64,000 nt of DNA from Polyangium fumosum. Lineage in GTDB: Bacteria > Myxococcota_A > Polyangia > Polyangiales > Polyangiaceae. The stretch covers positions 1 to 64,000 of the forward strand of contig NZ_SSMQ01000062.1 of NCBI RefSeq assembly GCF_005144585.1, written 5' to 3'. The translations under genes and the position numbers were made by a program. This document shows, piece by piece, positions 7,149 to 15,356 of this stretch. Each line of letters begins with the position of its first letter. Position 1 is the first letter of the stretch. The notes beneath the pieces are model-generated. The model had not been told where the DNA came from. It ran no database searches and worked only from the letters and a program-made list of their open reading frames with translations.

Positions 7149-9092
7149 TCACGGCCCGCAGAGCGCGGGGTTTGGCGCGGGCGGGAGCGGGTACGCCTCC
7201 GTCGCCTCTTTGGCGAACTGGCATTGGAGATCCTCGGCCTTGCACCCGCCCTGGCTGATGCAATTGCCGTTCGCGTCCGTGCCCTGGCAAAGGCAATTGG
7301 TGTCGCCCTCGGGGCAGATCTCGACAAGCTCCATCATCCCCATGTCCTCGTGGTTCAGCTTGTGGCAATGCAGCACGAACTGGCCCGTGAACTTGCGGAA
7401 GTTCGTCAGGATCTGCCGCGGCCCGTCCTCCGCCTGCACCCAGAACGTGTCGCGCCAGTGCGGGAAGTTCGGCTCCTTGTTCGAGTCGTTCGCGCAGACG
7501 AGGTACGGATTGATGTGAATGTGGAACGGGTGCCCGTCGAACGCGCGGATCTCCCATTTCTCCGTCGTCCCCACCTCCATCACCCGGTCGCTGCGGTACC
7601 CCCAGGCGCGCCGATCGTCGAAGCGGCGGCAACTGATGTTCGGGGCGGGGCAAATACACGTCGGCGCGTCCGGATCGATGCCGTGCATGTGGTCGCCCGG
7701 ATCACACGAGCCGAGCTCGGCGGGTTTCTCCGGGTCGGGTTTTTCCCCGGGCGTGGGGACGAGCAACGCGATCTTCTGGTGGATCTTGTCGACCGATTCG
7801 CAGCTCGCCTGCACCATCTGGCCGTCGACCTTGCCCATGAACGTCGTGGGCGGGGCGAGGGCCGCGACGGCCGACGCCTCCGGCATGTTCGTCTCCGTCG
7901 GCGCTCCGTTTTCCGCATCCACGTCGAAGATCGCCACGAGGCTCCCGAGCAGATCGGACGGGCGCCGCCCCACGAGGCAAAGCGTCGTCTTCTCGGCGGG
8001 CATCTTTACGAGGGCCTCGATCCGATATCCGGGGGAGACCCACATCGTATCGCTCACGTAAAACTGCGGCAGCGTGATGCCGTCGCGGGCGATCTGCGTG
8101 ATCTCGATCGGATGCAGCACGTCGAACGATTCGCAGGTCGGATCGTCCGAGGGGTGGAGCTTCATCCCGAGCTCGTTCGGCGTACCGGCGTGCACGATCC
8201 GCAGACGCTCGACCTGGTTCGGCGAGGTCTTGATATGCGGCAAGAGCTTGCCGCTCACGAGCGTCGGCTTCGTATCGTTCTCCGCGCCCTCGAAATCGTT
8301 CGCCGAGAGCGTATCCTCGCTGCAAGCCTCGCCATCCGCGAGCGGCCGCGTCGACTCGACATTGATGGGCACGCCGCCGAGGACCATGATCCTCTCCTTT
8401 GCCTTGGCGATGCCCGGCACCTCGTCGAGATCCCCCTCGATGACGAGCGCGCCCGCGGCCCCGTTCGTCACCTGAATGGCCGTCGAGCCGTGGATGTGCG
8501 GGTGATACCAGTTGAACCCCTCGTGGTGCGGCCCGTCCTCGTCGAGATCCCAGCGGTATTGCGCCATTTCGCCGGGCGGCACCTCGTGCAGCACGTCGTC
8601 GGCGTGGTACCGCGCGTCCGGGCCGCAGCCCGATCCTTCGCAGGGGTCTCCCGCGGCGGGCGTCGCGTAGTTCGGCTGGACGTGCGTGCCGTGCGCGTGC
8701 AGGTTCGTCAGGTTGAAATCGTGGCACGTCACCGCCGACGTATTCGCGGCCCCGGCCACCAGCCGGTAATCGGAGCGCTTGAAATCGTTGTGGAGGTTGA
8801 CCCGCACCTTGCGATCGGCGCCGGCCGGCACGCGGATCGTCGGGCCCGGGATCGATCCATTGTAGGTCCGCAGGCAATACCGTTTTCCGCCGATCTTCAC
8901 CTCGCTCGGCGCGAGGCGCAGCTCGTGCACCCCCGCCGCGTTCGGGGCGAGCTCCGGCGGGTTCTCGAAGATCTCGGGCGGACCCGCGGGCGTCGCGGCT
9001 TCGTCCGAGCAGCCGCCGAGCGCCGCGCTCAGCAAGAGGAACGCGCATCGCCCTGCGTGATGCATTGGTAAGCCAAGGATCGCTTGTTTCAT
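7149..9092 (-). CDS. Multicopper oxidase, lipoprotein
   Basis: The 647-residue precursor has a signal ending in lipobox AALGGC (Cys28). All four multicopper oxidase copper motifs are visible: LHAHG (His132 and His134), WYHPHIHG, HPFHIHIN, and HCHKLNHEDMGMM, which supplies the trinuclear-cluster and type 1 His/Cys/His/Met ligands. Such enzymes oxidise metals or phenols at the expense of O2, and bilirubin- and CotA-type members have similar spacing. A Cys-rich tail (CPEGDTNCLCQ...) and a CICPAPNISC segment are unusual additions. The first ATG gives MKQAILGLPMHH; an internal ATG at residue 10 is an alternative. The divergent MoxR gene starts 167 bases away. A CusF-like gene nearby supports a copper link. 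Confidence 0.92.
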   Translation of the reverse strand: MKQAILGLPMHHAGRCAFLLLSAALGGCSDEAATPAGPPEIFENPPELAPNAAGVHELRLAPSEVKIGGKRYCLRTYNGSIPGPTIRVPAGADRKVRVNLHNDFKRSDYRLVAGAANTSAVTCHDFNLTNLHAHGTHVQPNYATPAAGDPCEGSGCGPDARYHADDVLHEVPPGEMAQYRWDLDEDGPHHEGFNWYHPHIHGSTAIQVTNGAAGALVIEGDLDEVPGIAKAKERIMVLGGVPINVESTRPLADGEACSEDTLSANDFEGAENDTKPTLVSGKLLPHIKTSPNQVERLRIVHAGTPNELGMKLHPSDDPTCESFDVLHPIEITQIARDGITLPQFYVSDTMWVSPGYRIEALVKMPAEKTTLCLVGRRPSDLLGSLVAIFDVDAENGAPTETNMPEASAVAALAPPTTFMGKVDGQMVQASCESVDKIHQKIALLVPTPGEKPDPEKPAELGSCDPGDHMHGIDPDAPTCICPAPNISCRRFDDRRAWGYRSDRVMEVGTTEKWEIRAFDGHPFHIHINPYLVCANDSNKEPNFPHWRDTFWVQAEDGPRQILTNFRKFTGQFVLHCHKLNHEDMGMMELVEICPEGDTNCLCQGTDANGNCISQGGCKAEDLQCQFAKEATEAYPLPPAPNPALCGP

Positions 9093-9182
9093 GTCATCCC
9101 TCCGCTCCCGGCTCCGCGTGCCGGTGGTTCGTTGCTTTCGAGCCGAACGAGGGGGGAGTGTAGAAGATCAGGCGTCCTTTGG

Positions 9183-9223
9183 GATGGCCAGAGGTGGTCA
9201 TGGGATGGACAGGATCTGGTCAT
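9183..9223 (+). repeat. Imperfect 20-bp direct repeat in a divergent promoter region
   Basis: GATGGCCAGAGGTGGTCAT at 9183-9201 and GATGGACAGGATCTGGTCAT at 9204-9223 are related direct copies, 35-75 bases upstream of the MoxR gene start and between divergent genes. Such a pair could be an operator, but no regulator is identified. It may be chance. Confidence 0.35.
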
Positions 9224-9258
9224 CGAGGAGGGAAACTCTGGCATAGTCGTCGTCACGC

Positions 9259-10788
9259 ATGGATCCCCATCGCCTCGTCGCATCCTGGCTCGACGGCCGC
9301 GCCCGCGTCGAAAAGGACGGCGCGCTCGTCCTCGGGCCGCCGAGGAGCGCGGGCCTCTCGGGCAAGCTCCGCCGCGCCTACACGTGGATCACCACGCAAG
9401 CCCTCGTGTGCCCGTACCTCGACATGGAGCTCGGCGAATCGACGACGCTCGGCAAAGGCGAAGCGCGCGTCGACCTCGGCCGCGCCGCGCACGCCTCGTA
9501 CGTCCTTTTGCCGCTCCTTTGCCTCGTCACCTCGCAACGCCTGCTCTTCGTCGGCGCCCCGGGCCGCGGCAAGACCACGATGGCCACGATCATGGCCGCG
9601 CTCGCCGGCATCCCCCTCGACGAGATCCGCCGCATCGTCCAGCACGGCCATCCCCAGCTCACCACGGCCGATCTGCTCGGCAGCCCCTTGCCCGCGAGCC
9701 TCGTCAAGGCCGAGGCGTCCGGCGAGATCCGCGTCGAGTGGCGCCGCTGGATCGGCAAGCGCGTCAAGATCATCGACGAGTACAACCGCATCCCCACGAA
9801 GACCCAGTCCGCGCTGCTCTCGCTCCTCGCCGAGGGCTACGCCGAAAGTTTCGAGCAGGTCGCGCTCGCCGGCAAATCCGCCTGGTATCTCACGGCGAAC
9901 GAAGACGCCGGCGGCGGCACGTTCCAGGTCATCGAGGCCCTCAAGGATCGCATCGACGCCGTCGTCCGCGCGCCGCCCTTCCATGCCCGCTCGCTCGACG
10001 CCCTCGCCGAGCGTGTCGCGACAGCCCGCCCGCCCGAGACCCGCATCCCCGCCGACGTCGTCTTCTCCGCCGACGAACTCGATCGCGCCGAGGCCGAGAT
10101 CCGCGCTGTCCCGGTCCCCGAGCGCGTGCTCGACGTGCTCGGCTTTTTCGCCGGCCAGCTCGATTTTTGCCGCCGGGCCTCGGACGTCCTCGAATACCGC
10201 AACAAGGACACGCTCCACCTCGCGGGCAAGAAGGTCGCGCACGTCTGCAACGAGGATTGCCCGCTCGACAAGAACGTCCACGTCTGCACACAGACCGAAA
10301 ATGGCGTCTCGGCCCGCGCGCTCCAGGCCATCCTGCTCTTCGCCAAGGCCCTCGCGTATTTGCGCGGCAAGAGCGAGGTCTCCGTCACCGATGTGCGCCT
10401 CGTCCTGCCGTTCACGCTCTTCGACAAGCTCCGCCCGAACCCGCAGAGCGCGTTCTTTCAAAAGGCCGAAGCCCGTGTCCTTTTGCTCGATCGCGCCACC
10501 TGGATCACGCGCCTCTTCGATCAAGCCGCCGTCCAGCACGCGGCCTACGCGCCGCTGCGCGAGGGCGTGCGCGCGCTGCAAGCCGAGGCCGAGGCGAGCG
10601 CGCTCGGCGCCACCACGGCCGAGCTCAAGCGCCGCGTGGGCAAGGTGCAGCGCGCGATGGAGGAGCTGCTGAAGCGCGCCGATCTGTCGGGGCCGATCTA
10701 CGACGACCTCGTGCTCCTGAAGAGCCTCCACGAGTCCTACCAGCGCAGGCTCACGGCCGCCGAGCGTCTGGAAGGAGGCGCCTCGTGA
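9259..10788 (+). CDS. MoxR-type AAA+ ATPase with a Cys/His cluster
   Basis: The 509-residue protein carries Walker A GAPGRGKTT at residues 99-107 and Walker B VKIIDEYNRIP, where DEYNR is the MoxR form of DExxR. Sensor region LTANEDAGGG follows, and a helical C-terminal part closes the protein. Between the AAA core and the helical part is HVCNEDCPLDKNVHVC, a possible zinc site not usual in MoxR proteins. MoxR ATPases act as chaperones for vWA-domain partners, and a vWA protein is encoded two genes downstream. The stop codon overlaps the next start (GTGA), so translation is probably coupled. The ATG is preceded by a weak Shine-Dalgarno-like sequence. Confidence 0.88.
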   Translation: MDPHRLVASWLDGRARVEKDGALVLGPPRSAGLSGKLRRAYTWITTQALVCPYLDMELGESTTLGKGEARVDLGRAAHASYVLLPLLCLVTSQRLLFVGAPGRGKTTMATIMAALAGIPLDEIRRIVQHGHPQLTTADLLGSPLPASLVKAEASGEIRVEWRRWIGKRVKIIDEYNRIPTKTQSALLSLLAEGYAESFEQVALAGKSAWYLTANEDAGGGTFQVIEALKDRIDAVVRAPPFHARSLDALAERVATARPPETRIPADVVFSADELDRAEAEIRAVPVPERVLDVLGFFAGQLDFCRRASDVLEYRNKDTLHLAGKKVAHVCNEDCPLDKNVHVCTQTENGVSARALQAILLFAKALAYLRGKSEVSVTDVRLVLPFTLFDKLRPNPQSAFFQKAEARVLLLDRATWITRLFDQAAVQHAAYAPLREGVRALQAEAEASALGATTAELKRRVGKVQRAMEELLKRADLSGPIYDDLVLLKSLHESYQRRLTAAERLEGGAS

Positions 10789-11681
10789 CGGATCTCGAAG
10801 CGCTGGCGACGCATCATCTCCGGGAAGGAGAGCGCCGTTTTTCCCGGTGGGACGGCGCGCTCTTCGAAGCGCTCGTCCTCGGTCCGGGCAAGCGACTCGC
10901 GGGGAACCTCGACGGCTCCGAAGCCTCGCTCCGCATCTTCGAGGCCTGGCTCGGGCTCGTGGTCGAGGCGATCGGGCTCGGCTACATCCGCCCCGGCCTC
11001 GTAGGCGAGGGCGAGGGCGAGACGCCGCGCGCGCGCAGGCCCGAAAACCTTGTGGAGCTCCTGTTCGTGGACGTTCTCCCGGACAAGCTCCCGGCGCTCC
11101 CCGTCGAGACGCGTTTGGGCTTGCTCGCGAAGGCGTGGAACCTCGGCGAAGGCCTCTTCGGCGAGCCGCCGTGGCTCAACCTGTGCGTGGCCGCGGCGAT
11201 GGCCGTGCCGAGTGCGTCCTCGAACCCCGGCGCGCTGCTCGACCTCGAAGGCCGGCTCCTCAAGATCCTCGACGCCGCCCTCGCGCCGCGCGCCCGCTCC
11301 ACGTGGAAAGGCCCGTTCTCGGTGCGGACCGTCGATCTGCGCGAGGTCGAGTCCGCGTTTCTGCCGGGTCGCGTGCATTTCGGCGCGCCCACGCTCGTCT
11401 GCGTCCACGATCGCAAGCGGCCCGATCTCGCCGCCGGCGTGCTCCTCGGCGCGCGTGGCGCCCCGAACCTCGCGTTCCGCTCGCCCTGCCTCGCCGACAA
11501 GATCGAGCCCGATCCGAGCTTGCCCACGGTCACGCTCGGGCAAGGCGTCGTGTACGTGAGCGACACACGCGTCCCGCTCCCGCACTGGAAACGTGGGCAC
11601 AGCGTCGCCGCCTCGCGCGCGGGCCTCGTCGTCGCGACCGCGCTCGACTCGCAGCGCCTCTGGCTCGTGGAGAGCCCTTGA
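10785..11681 (+). CDS. Unknown protein of the MoxR-vWA gene set
   Basis: The 298-residue protein starts at a GTG overlapping the MoxR stop by 4 bases and ends at a TGA overlapping the next gene's TTG start. The upstream part of the open frame lies inside the MoxR gene and is discarded. The N-terminal half is helical and Leu-rich. The C-terminal half has beta-strand-like segments (VTLGQGVVYVSDTRVPLP, AGLVVATALDSQRLWLVE). I recognise no family. MoxR-vWA ternary systems described in conflict-system surveys often include poorly conserved middle proteins, and this could be one. That is inference from position only. Confidence 0.7.
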   Translation: MTDLEALATHHLREGERRFSRWDGALFEALVLGPGKRLAGNLDGSEASLRIFEAWLGLVVEAIGLGYIRPGLVGEGEGETPRARRPENLVELLFVDVLPDKLPALPVETRLGLLAKAWNLGEGLFGEPPWLNLCVAAAMAVPSASSNPGALLDLEGRLLKILDAALAPRARSTWKGPFSVRTVDLREVESAFLPGRVHFGAPTLVCVHDRKRPDLAAGVLLGARGAPNLAFRSPCLADKIEPDPSLPTVTLGQGVVYVSDTRVPLPHWKRGHSVAASRAGLVVATALDSQRLWLVESP

Positions 11682-13339
11682 GCGCCGAGGAGCGCATCAC
11701 CTCCCTCGCGGCGCGCGCCTTCCCCCGCGCGCGCGCCCGTTACTCGCCGTATCTCCTCCTCGGCGAGCCCGTCGTGGATCCCGAGGGCGAAACCTTCGCC
11801 CGCATCGACCTCACCTCGCGCACGATCCGCCTCGGCGCGCGCCCGATCACCGAGGCCGCGCTCGAAGACGCGCTCGAAGCTTTGATCGCCCACGAGATCG
11901 GCCACCACGTCGCGTTCCCCGGCAGCCCCGTCGAGCACGCGCGCCTCCTCCTGCTCGAACGCACGTTCCTGCCGCGCCTCCCGCGCTCGCTCACGGGGCC
12001 GTTTTACGATCTGCTCGTCGACGAGCGGCTCGGGCAGGGATTGCCCTCGATCGAGGACGATCTCTGCCGCATCCTCGCGGCGCGTGGCGCGCGCTCGCCC
12101 GACGACGTGCTCTTCACGTTCCAGCGCGTCGTGATGGAAGAGCTCTGGCAACGAAGGGAAGGGGAGCTTCTCGGGACAACCGCCGCCGCATTCGAGCGCG
12201 CCTTTCCGGACCACCGCCTCGACGCAAAGCTCGTCGCGCAAAACCTCTTCGCGTTCGCGCCCGACGTCACGCTCCAGTACCTCTATTTCGCCTCGATCGC
12301 CTGGCGCTACGCCCTGGCGAGCCCCGCGCCAAAACATACCGGCGGCGGCGACTGCGCCGAAGGCGAGCTCTCCGCCGAGGACCTCGCCGCGGCGCTCGTG
12401 CCGAAAAAGGGCGAAAAAGCGGCGATCGAGCGGGCGATCCGCGAAGGATTTTTCCCGAAAGACCTGGCGGAAAAGCTCGCCGATCAGAGCCTCGAGCGCC
12501 GCGCGGGTGCGATGCCCGGCGACGGCGCGGGCAAATCCGAGCTGCTCACGACCGCAATGGCGGCCCATTACCGCCGCGAAGCCGAAAAGTATCTTTTCCG
12601 GCCGCCGCCCGCCCGCGTCTGGGCCGACGCGCTCGTGCCCACCACGCACCTCGAATGGGAGCCCGGCGATCCGGTCGCCGATATCGACTGGGTCGCCACG
12701 CTCCTCCGCCGCGGCGAGACGCTCGGCGCCGCAATGCCGCTGCTCCGCGAGCGCATCGCCGACGAAGAAGGCCAGAGCACGCCCTCCTTCCTCGGCCGCA
12801 CCGAGATCTACCTCGACGTCAGCGGCTCCATGCCCGACCCGAAGCGCGCCCTCAACGCGATGACCCTCGCCGCGCAGATCCTCGCGACCGGCACGATCCG
12901 CGCAGGCGGCGCGGCGCGCGCGCTCGTCTATTCGATGGGCCACGAAAAGGCGTGGGACTTCTGCCGCTCCGAGCGCGTGCTCTCGAAGTTCTTGATGCGT
13001 TACATCGGCGGCGGCACGCACTTCCCCTTCGACATCCTCGCCGCCTCGGTCGAGGAGACCCGCGACGAGCAGCCGATCCGCGTGGTCATCACCGACAGCG
13101 ACTTCGACACGAACTACGACGCAGCCCGGCAAAACGCGGCCATCTTCGCGCGCGCGGCCGAGCGCTCACCGGCGTTCGTGCTCCTCCTGCACGCGCCGAG
13201 CCGCGAGAAGGTGCGCCGCTACGAGCAAGCCGGAGCGCGCGTCGTCGCCGTGCGCGCGCTCGGCGATTTCCCGCGCGTCGCGGCGGAGCTCGCGTTCTCG
13301 TTGTTCGACGATCCTGGCACGACGAACCCCAGCGGATAA
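11678..13339 (+). CDS. HExxH putative metallopeptidase fused to a vWA domain
   Basis: The 553-residue protein starts at TTG, overlapping the previous stop (TTGA). Near residue 72 is ALIAHEIGHHVAFPG, an HExxH zinc-peptidase motif, followed by LVDERLGQG, a possible third-ligand helix. From about residue 375 a vWA domain begins with the MIDAS motif YLDVSGSMP and continues with IGGGTHFP and VITDSDFDT. The middle contains a Lys/Glu-rich linker. This combination resembles DUF2201-type metallopeptidase/vWA proteins that pair with MoxR ATPases. The MoxR ATPase two genes upstream probably remodels this protein. Catalytic activity is unproven, but both motifs are intact. Confidence 0.8.
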   Translation: MSAEERITSLAARAFPRARARYSPYLLLGEPVVDPEGETFARIDLTSRTIRLGARPITEAALEDALEALIAHEIGHHVAFPGSPVEHARLLLLERTFLPRLPRSLTGPFYDLLVDERLGQGLPSIEDDLCRILAARGARSPDDVLFTFQRVVMEELWQRREGELLGTTAAAFERAFPDHRLDAKLVAQNLFAFAPDVTLQYLYFASIAWRYALASPAPKHTGGGDCAEGELSAEDLAAALVPKKGEKAAIERAIREGFFPKDLAEKLADQSLERRAGAMPGDGAGKSELLTTAMAAHYRREAEKYLFRPPPARVWADALVPTTHLEWEPGDPVADIDWVATLLRRGETLGAAMPLLRERIADEEGQSTPSFLGRTEIYLDVSGSMPDPKRALNAMTLAAQILATGTIRAGGAARALVYSMGHEKAWDFCRSERVLSKFLMRYIGGGTHFPFDILAASVEETRDEQPIRVVITDSDFDTNYDAARQNAAIFARAAERSPAFVLLLHAPSREKVRRYEQAGARVVAVRALGDFPRVAAELAFSLFDDPGTTNPSG

Positions 13340-13343
13340 AGCC

Positions 13344-13934
13344 ATGTCCTTCCTGAAAAACTGGACCGCGAAGCCCACCGCCGCCGCGCCGGCCGCACAA
13401 GACGCCCGCCTCCTACCGGAGAGCGTGCCCCTCCAGCTCACGCCAATCCTCGCCGCACTCGGCCAGGTCCTCGCGGAGATCGAGCCAGCCGCGCTGGACG
13501 TCGACGTCGCGCGGGCCAAACTCGCAGACCTCTGCCGCGACCTCGCAATCGAGCCCGTCGATCCGCTGGAGCTCGACCCCATGGCCGCAGGGCTCGATCG
13601 AGGCGCAATCGAGCGGCTCGCGCTCCTCGTGCTCGTGCTCGAACGGCGCATGATCCCCGAATCCACGCTGAAACGTATCTTCGAGGGACGCGCGCGCACC
13701 GCAGCACGCGAAGGCCTTTTCGACGTCGCGCGCGGCACCAGCCTCGTGACGCTCGACCTGCTCCGCCAAAGCCCACTGCGCCGCGAGGAACTCGCGCGCA
13801 GGCTCATCCTCGGGCTCGGCGCATCCGTCGCAGGCGAGAGCCTCGCCGAGGCACGCACAGCGCTCGAGCGGCTCGATTACAGCCGGCTGATGGCCGAGGC
13901 GGAGCGGGCACGGCGGGCGGCGGGGAAGGGGTGA
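13344..13934 (+). CDS. Small helical protein ending the MoxR-vWA gene set
   Basis: The 196-residue protein starts at ATG 4 bases after the vWA gene stop, so it belongs to the same operon. The sequence is almost entirely predicted helix, with Leu/Ala/Arg-rich segments (LERLALLVLVLERRM, ELARRLILGLGASVAGE). No catalytic motif, signal peptide or membrane segment is seen. No family was recognised. Its constant tight linkage here suggests a structural or adaptor role with the AAA/vWA pair. Hairpin element B begins 20 bases after the stop. Confidence 0.72.
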   Translation: MSFLKNWTAKPTAAAPAAQDARLLPESVPLQLTPILAALGQVLAEIEPAALDVDVARAKLADLCRDLAIEPVDPLELDPMAAGLDRGAIERLALLVLVLERRMIPESTLKRIFEGRARTAAREGLFDVARGTSLVTLDLLRQSPLRREELARRLILGLGASVAGESLAEARTALERLDYSRLMAEAERARRAAGKG

Positions 13935-13954
13935 GCCTCTCTGAAGCGGTTTCG

Positions 13955-14284
13955 CTGGGGCGTTGCCCCAGGCCCCAGGAGGGGGCTGTCCGCCCCCTCC
14001 ACCCCGGACCAGCGAGGCGCTGGACCCAGGGTCGATGAACTGCGCGATGCGCAGTTCATCGAACAGCCAGTGGCAAGACCGGCGACGATCCTGCCCACGG
14101 AGGCCGCGGCGCCGCCGGCTCAACCGGCCACGTTCGCGTCGCCAGGTTGGAACCCCCTCGATGGTCTTGCCACCGGCCCGTTGGAAGAACTGCGCACCGC
14201 GCAGTTCTTCCACCTCGGTCCAGGCCGTGCCTGGTCCGGGTCGAGGGGCGGACAGCCCCCGCGGGGTCCGGGGCAGCGCCCCGG
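13955..14284 (-). repeat. Composite intergenic hairpin element, copy B (most complete)
   Basis: This is the inverted counterpart of copy A. Plus-strand order: hairpins at 13955-13971, 13978-14000 (23 bp, 9-bp stem, GGACA loop on the minus strand) and 14009-14023; dyad 14033-14061 (GATGAACTGCGC arms); a core bounded by GGCAAGACC / GGTCTTGCC; dyad 14182-14212 (GAAGAACTGCGC arms); hairpins 14220-14234, 14245-14259 and 14268-14284. Both arms are present. The outermost hairpins lie 20 bases from the stop of the plus gene at 13934 and 19 bases from the stop of the minus gene at 14304. It fills the whole convergent gap, and no gene lies within. Confidence 0.9.
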
Positions 14285-14303
14285 CGCGACGGCCCTGCCC
14301 CTC

Positions 14304-15098
14304 TTACCCCTTGACTTCCTCCCCATCCTCGTCCTCGCCGCCCTCGTCTTCCGCGCTGCTCCCGCCCTTCGATCGGTAAAGCTTGTCGAGCTTGAACGCC
14401 TCGGCCATCGCGGGGTTCCCGAGCCGCTTCGACGCGGCGATCGCGGCCCGCCGTGCTCTTCGCACGAGCTGCACGATGATCCCGTCGAGCAGGTCGAGGG
14501 TCTCCGTCTCCACGGGCGTCCCGCGCACGCCCACGTCTTCCTGATCGGCTTTTCGTAGCGCCGTGATCGACGCCTCGATCTCCACGAGCGCCTCGGGCCC
14601 GCCTTGATCCGCCGCCACCGCCGCCACCACCGGGTGCTTCAAGGTGTCGCCGAGCAGCGCGAGCTGTTGCGCCAAGGGCTCCGCCTTTTTTGCTGCTGAC
14701 CGCGTCTGCCGAAGCGCTGCCGCGACCGTCGCCGTGGCCTCCTCGGACTCCCCACTCGCTTCCAGGTCCTCCTTGACCCCCGCGAGCACCGCGCGCGTGT
14801 GGATGCGCGTCGTCGCCGCCTCGCTACAGGCCTTCACGTAGGCCTCCCCGGTCACCTTCTTTTTGCCTTTGGCCGCTTCCCGCCCCACGCCCGCGTGGAG
14901 CAGCCCGTCGCGCGCGCCTCCGAGCTCCGCCGCGTGTTTTGCGCCGAAGCCCGACGTCTTGAGCAGCGGCGCGAACTTTTCGTAAGCGGCCAGCGTCTGG
15001 TGGGCCTGATCGAGCGTGTCCTGCGAGCCGAACTGCTCGCCCAATCGAAGGAGCGTGAGCCGGCGGGTCTTCGGAATCGTTTCGAGATTCGTGGGCAT
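14304..15098 (-). CDS. Uncharacterised helical protein with acidic tail
   Basis: The 264-residue protein starts at ATG (MPTNLETIPKTRRLT). It is predicted to be nearly all helical, rich in Ala, Leu, Glu and Lys, with no signal peptide or membrane segment. It ends in an acidic low-complexity tail (SSAEDEGGEDEDGEE). Short Gly-rich turns divide it into helical blocks. No family was recognised; a structural or packaging role is possible but not shown. A 21-bp tandem array begins 125 bases upstream of its start. Hairpin element B lies 19 bases beyond its stop. Confidence 0.68.
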   Translation of the reverse strand: MPTNLETIPKTRRLTLLRLGEQFGSQDTLDQAHQTLAAYEKFAPLLKTSGFGAKHAAELGGARDGLLHAGVGREAAKGKKKVTGEAYVKACSEAATTRIHTRAVLAGVKEDLEASGESEEATATVAAALRQTRSAAKKAEPLAQQLALLGDTLKHPVVAAVAADQGGPEALVEIEASITALRKADQEDVGVRGTPVETETLDLLDGIIVQLVRRARRAAIAASKRLGNPAMAEAFKLDKLYRSKGGSSAEDEGGEDEDGEEVKG

Positions 15099-15222
15099 GC
15101 GGCGTAGCGTAACGAACCTCCGGCCCTCAGGAAACCACCTGCGCCTGTCCGTTCGTCGCCTCGTCCTGTCCCGAAACGACCGCTGCGCGCCGCAGCGCCG
15201 CCTGCGCCCGTCACGGCATCGC

Positions 15223-15348
15223 CGCTGTACGCCACGAAGCGACCGCTGTACGCCACGAAGCGACCGCTGTAGCTCGCGAAGCGACCGCTGTACGTCACAC
15301 AGCGACCGCTGGAGCTCGTGAACCGACCGCTGGAACGCGCAGAGCGAC
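15223..15348 (+). repeat. 21-bp tandem repeat array, six units
   Basis: Units start at 15223, 15244, 15265, 15286, 15307 and 15328. Each begins CGCTG and ends in (A/G)CGAC or CCGAC. The first two are identical (CGCTGTACGCCACGAAGCGAC); later units diverge progressively toward 15348. A partial unit follows at 15349 and runs into the end of the PxpA-like gene. The period is a multiple of three, giving heptad peptides in several frames, but no credible start or flanking domain supports translation. The array separates two minus-strand genes. Confidence 0.88.
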
Positions 15349-15356
15349 CGCTGCGC

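Noticed and set aside
9084-10784. Upstream part of a long plus-strand frame reaching the 298-residue unknown gene
   Set aside because: It lies inside the MoxR gene in another frame, is Arg/Pro-rich, and the real start is the GTG at 10785 overlapping the MoxR stop.
13413-14213. Minus-strand ORF of 266 residues over the small helical gene and element B
   Set aside because: It reads through the hairpin element and lies antisense to a gene with better codon pattern; the peptide from the element recurs as an artefact at every copy.
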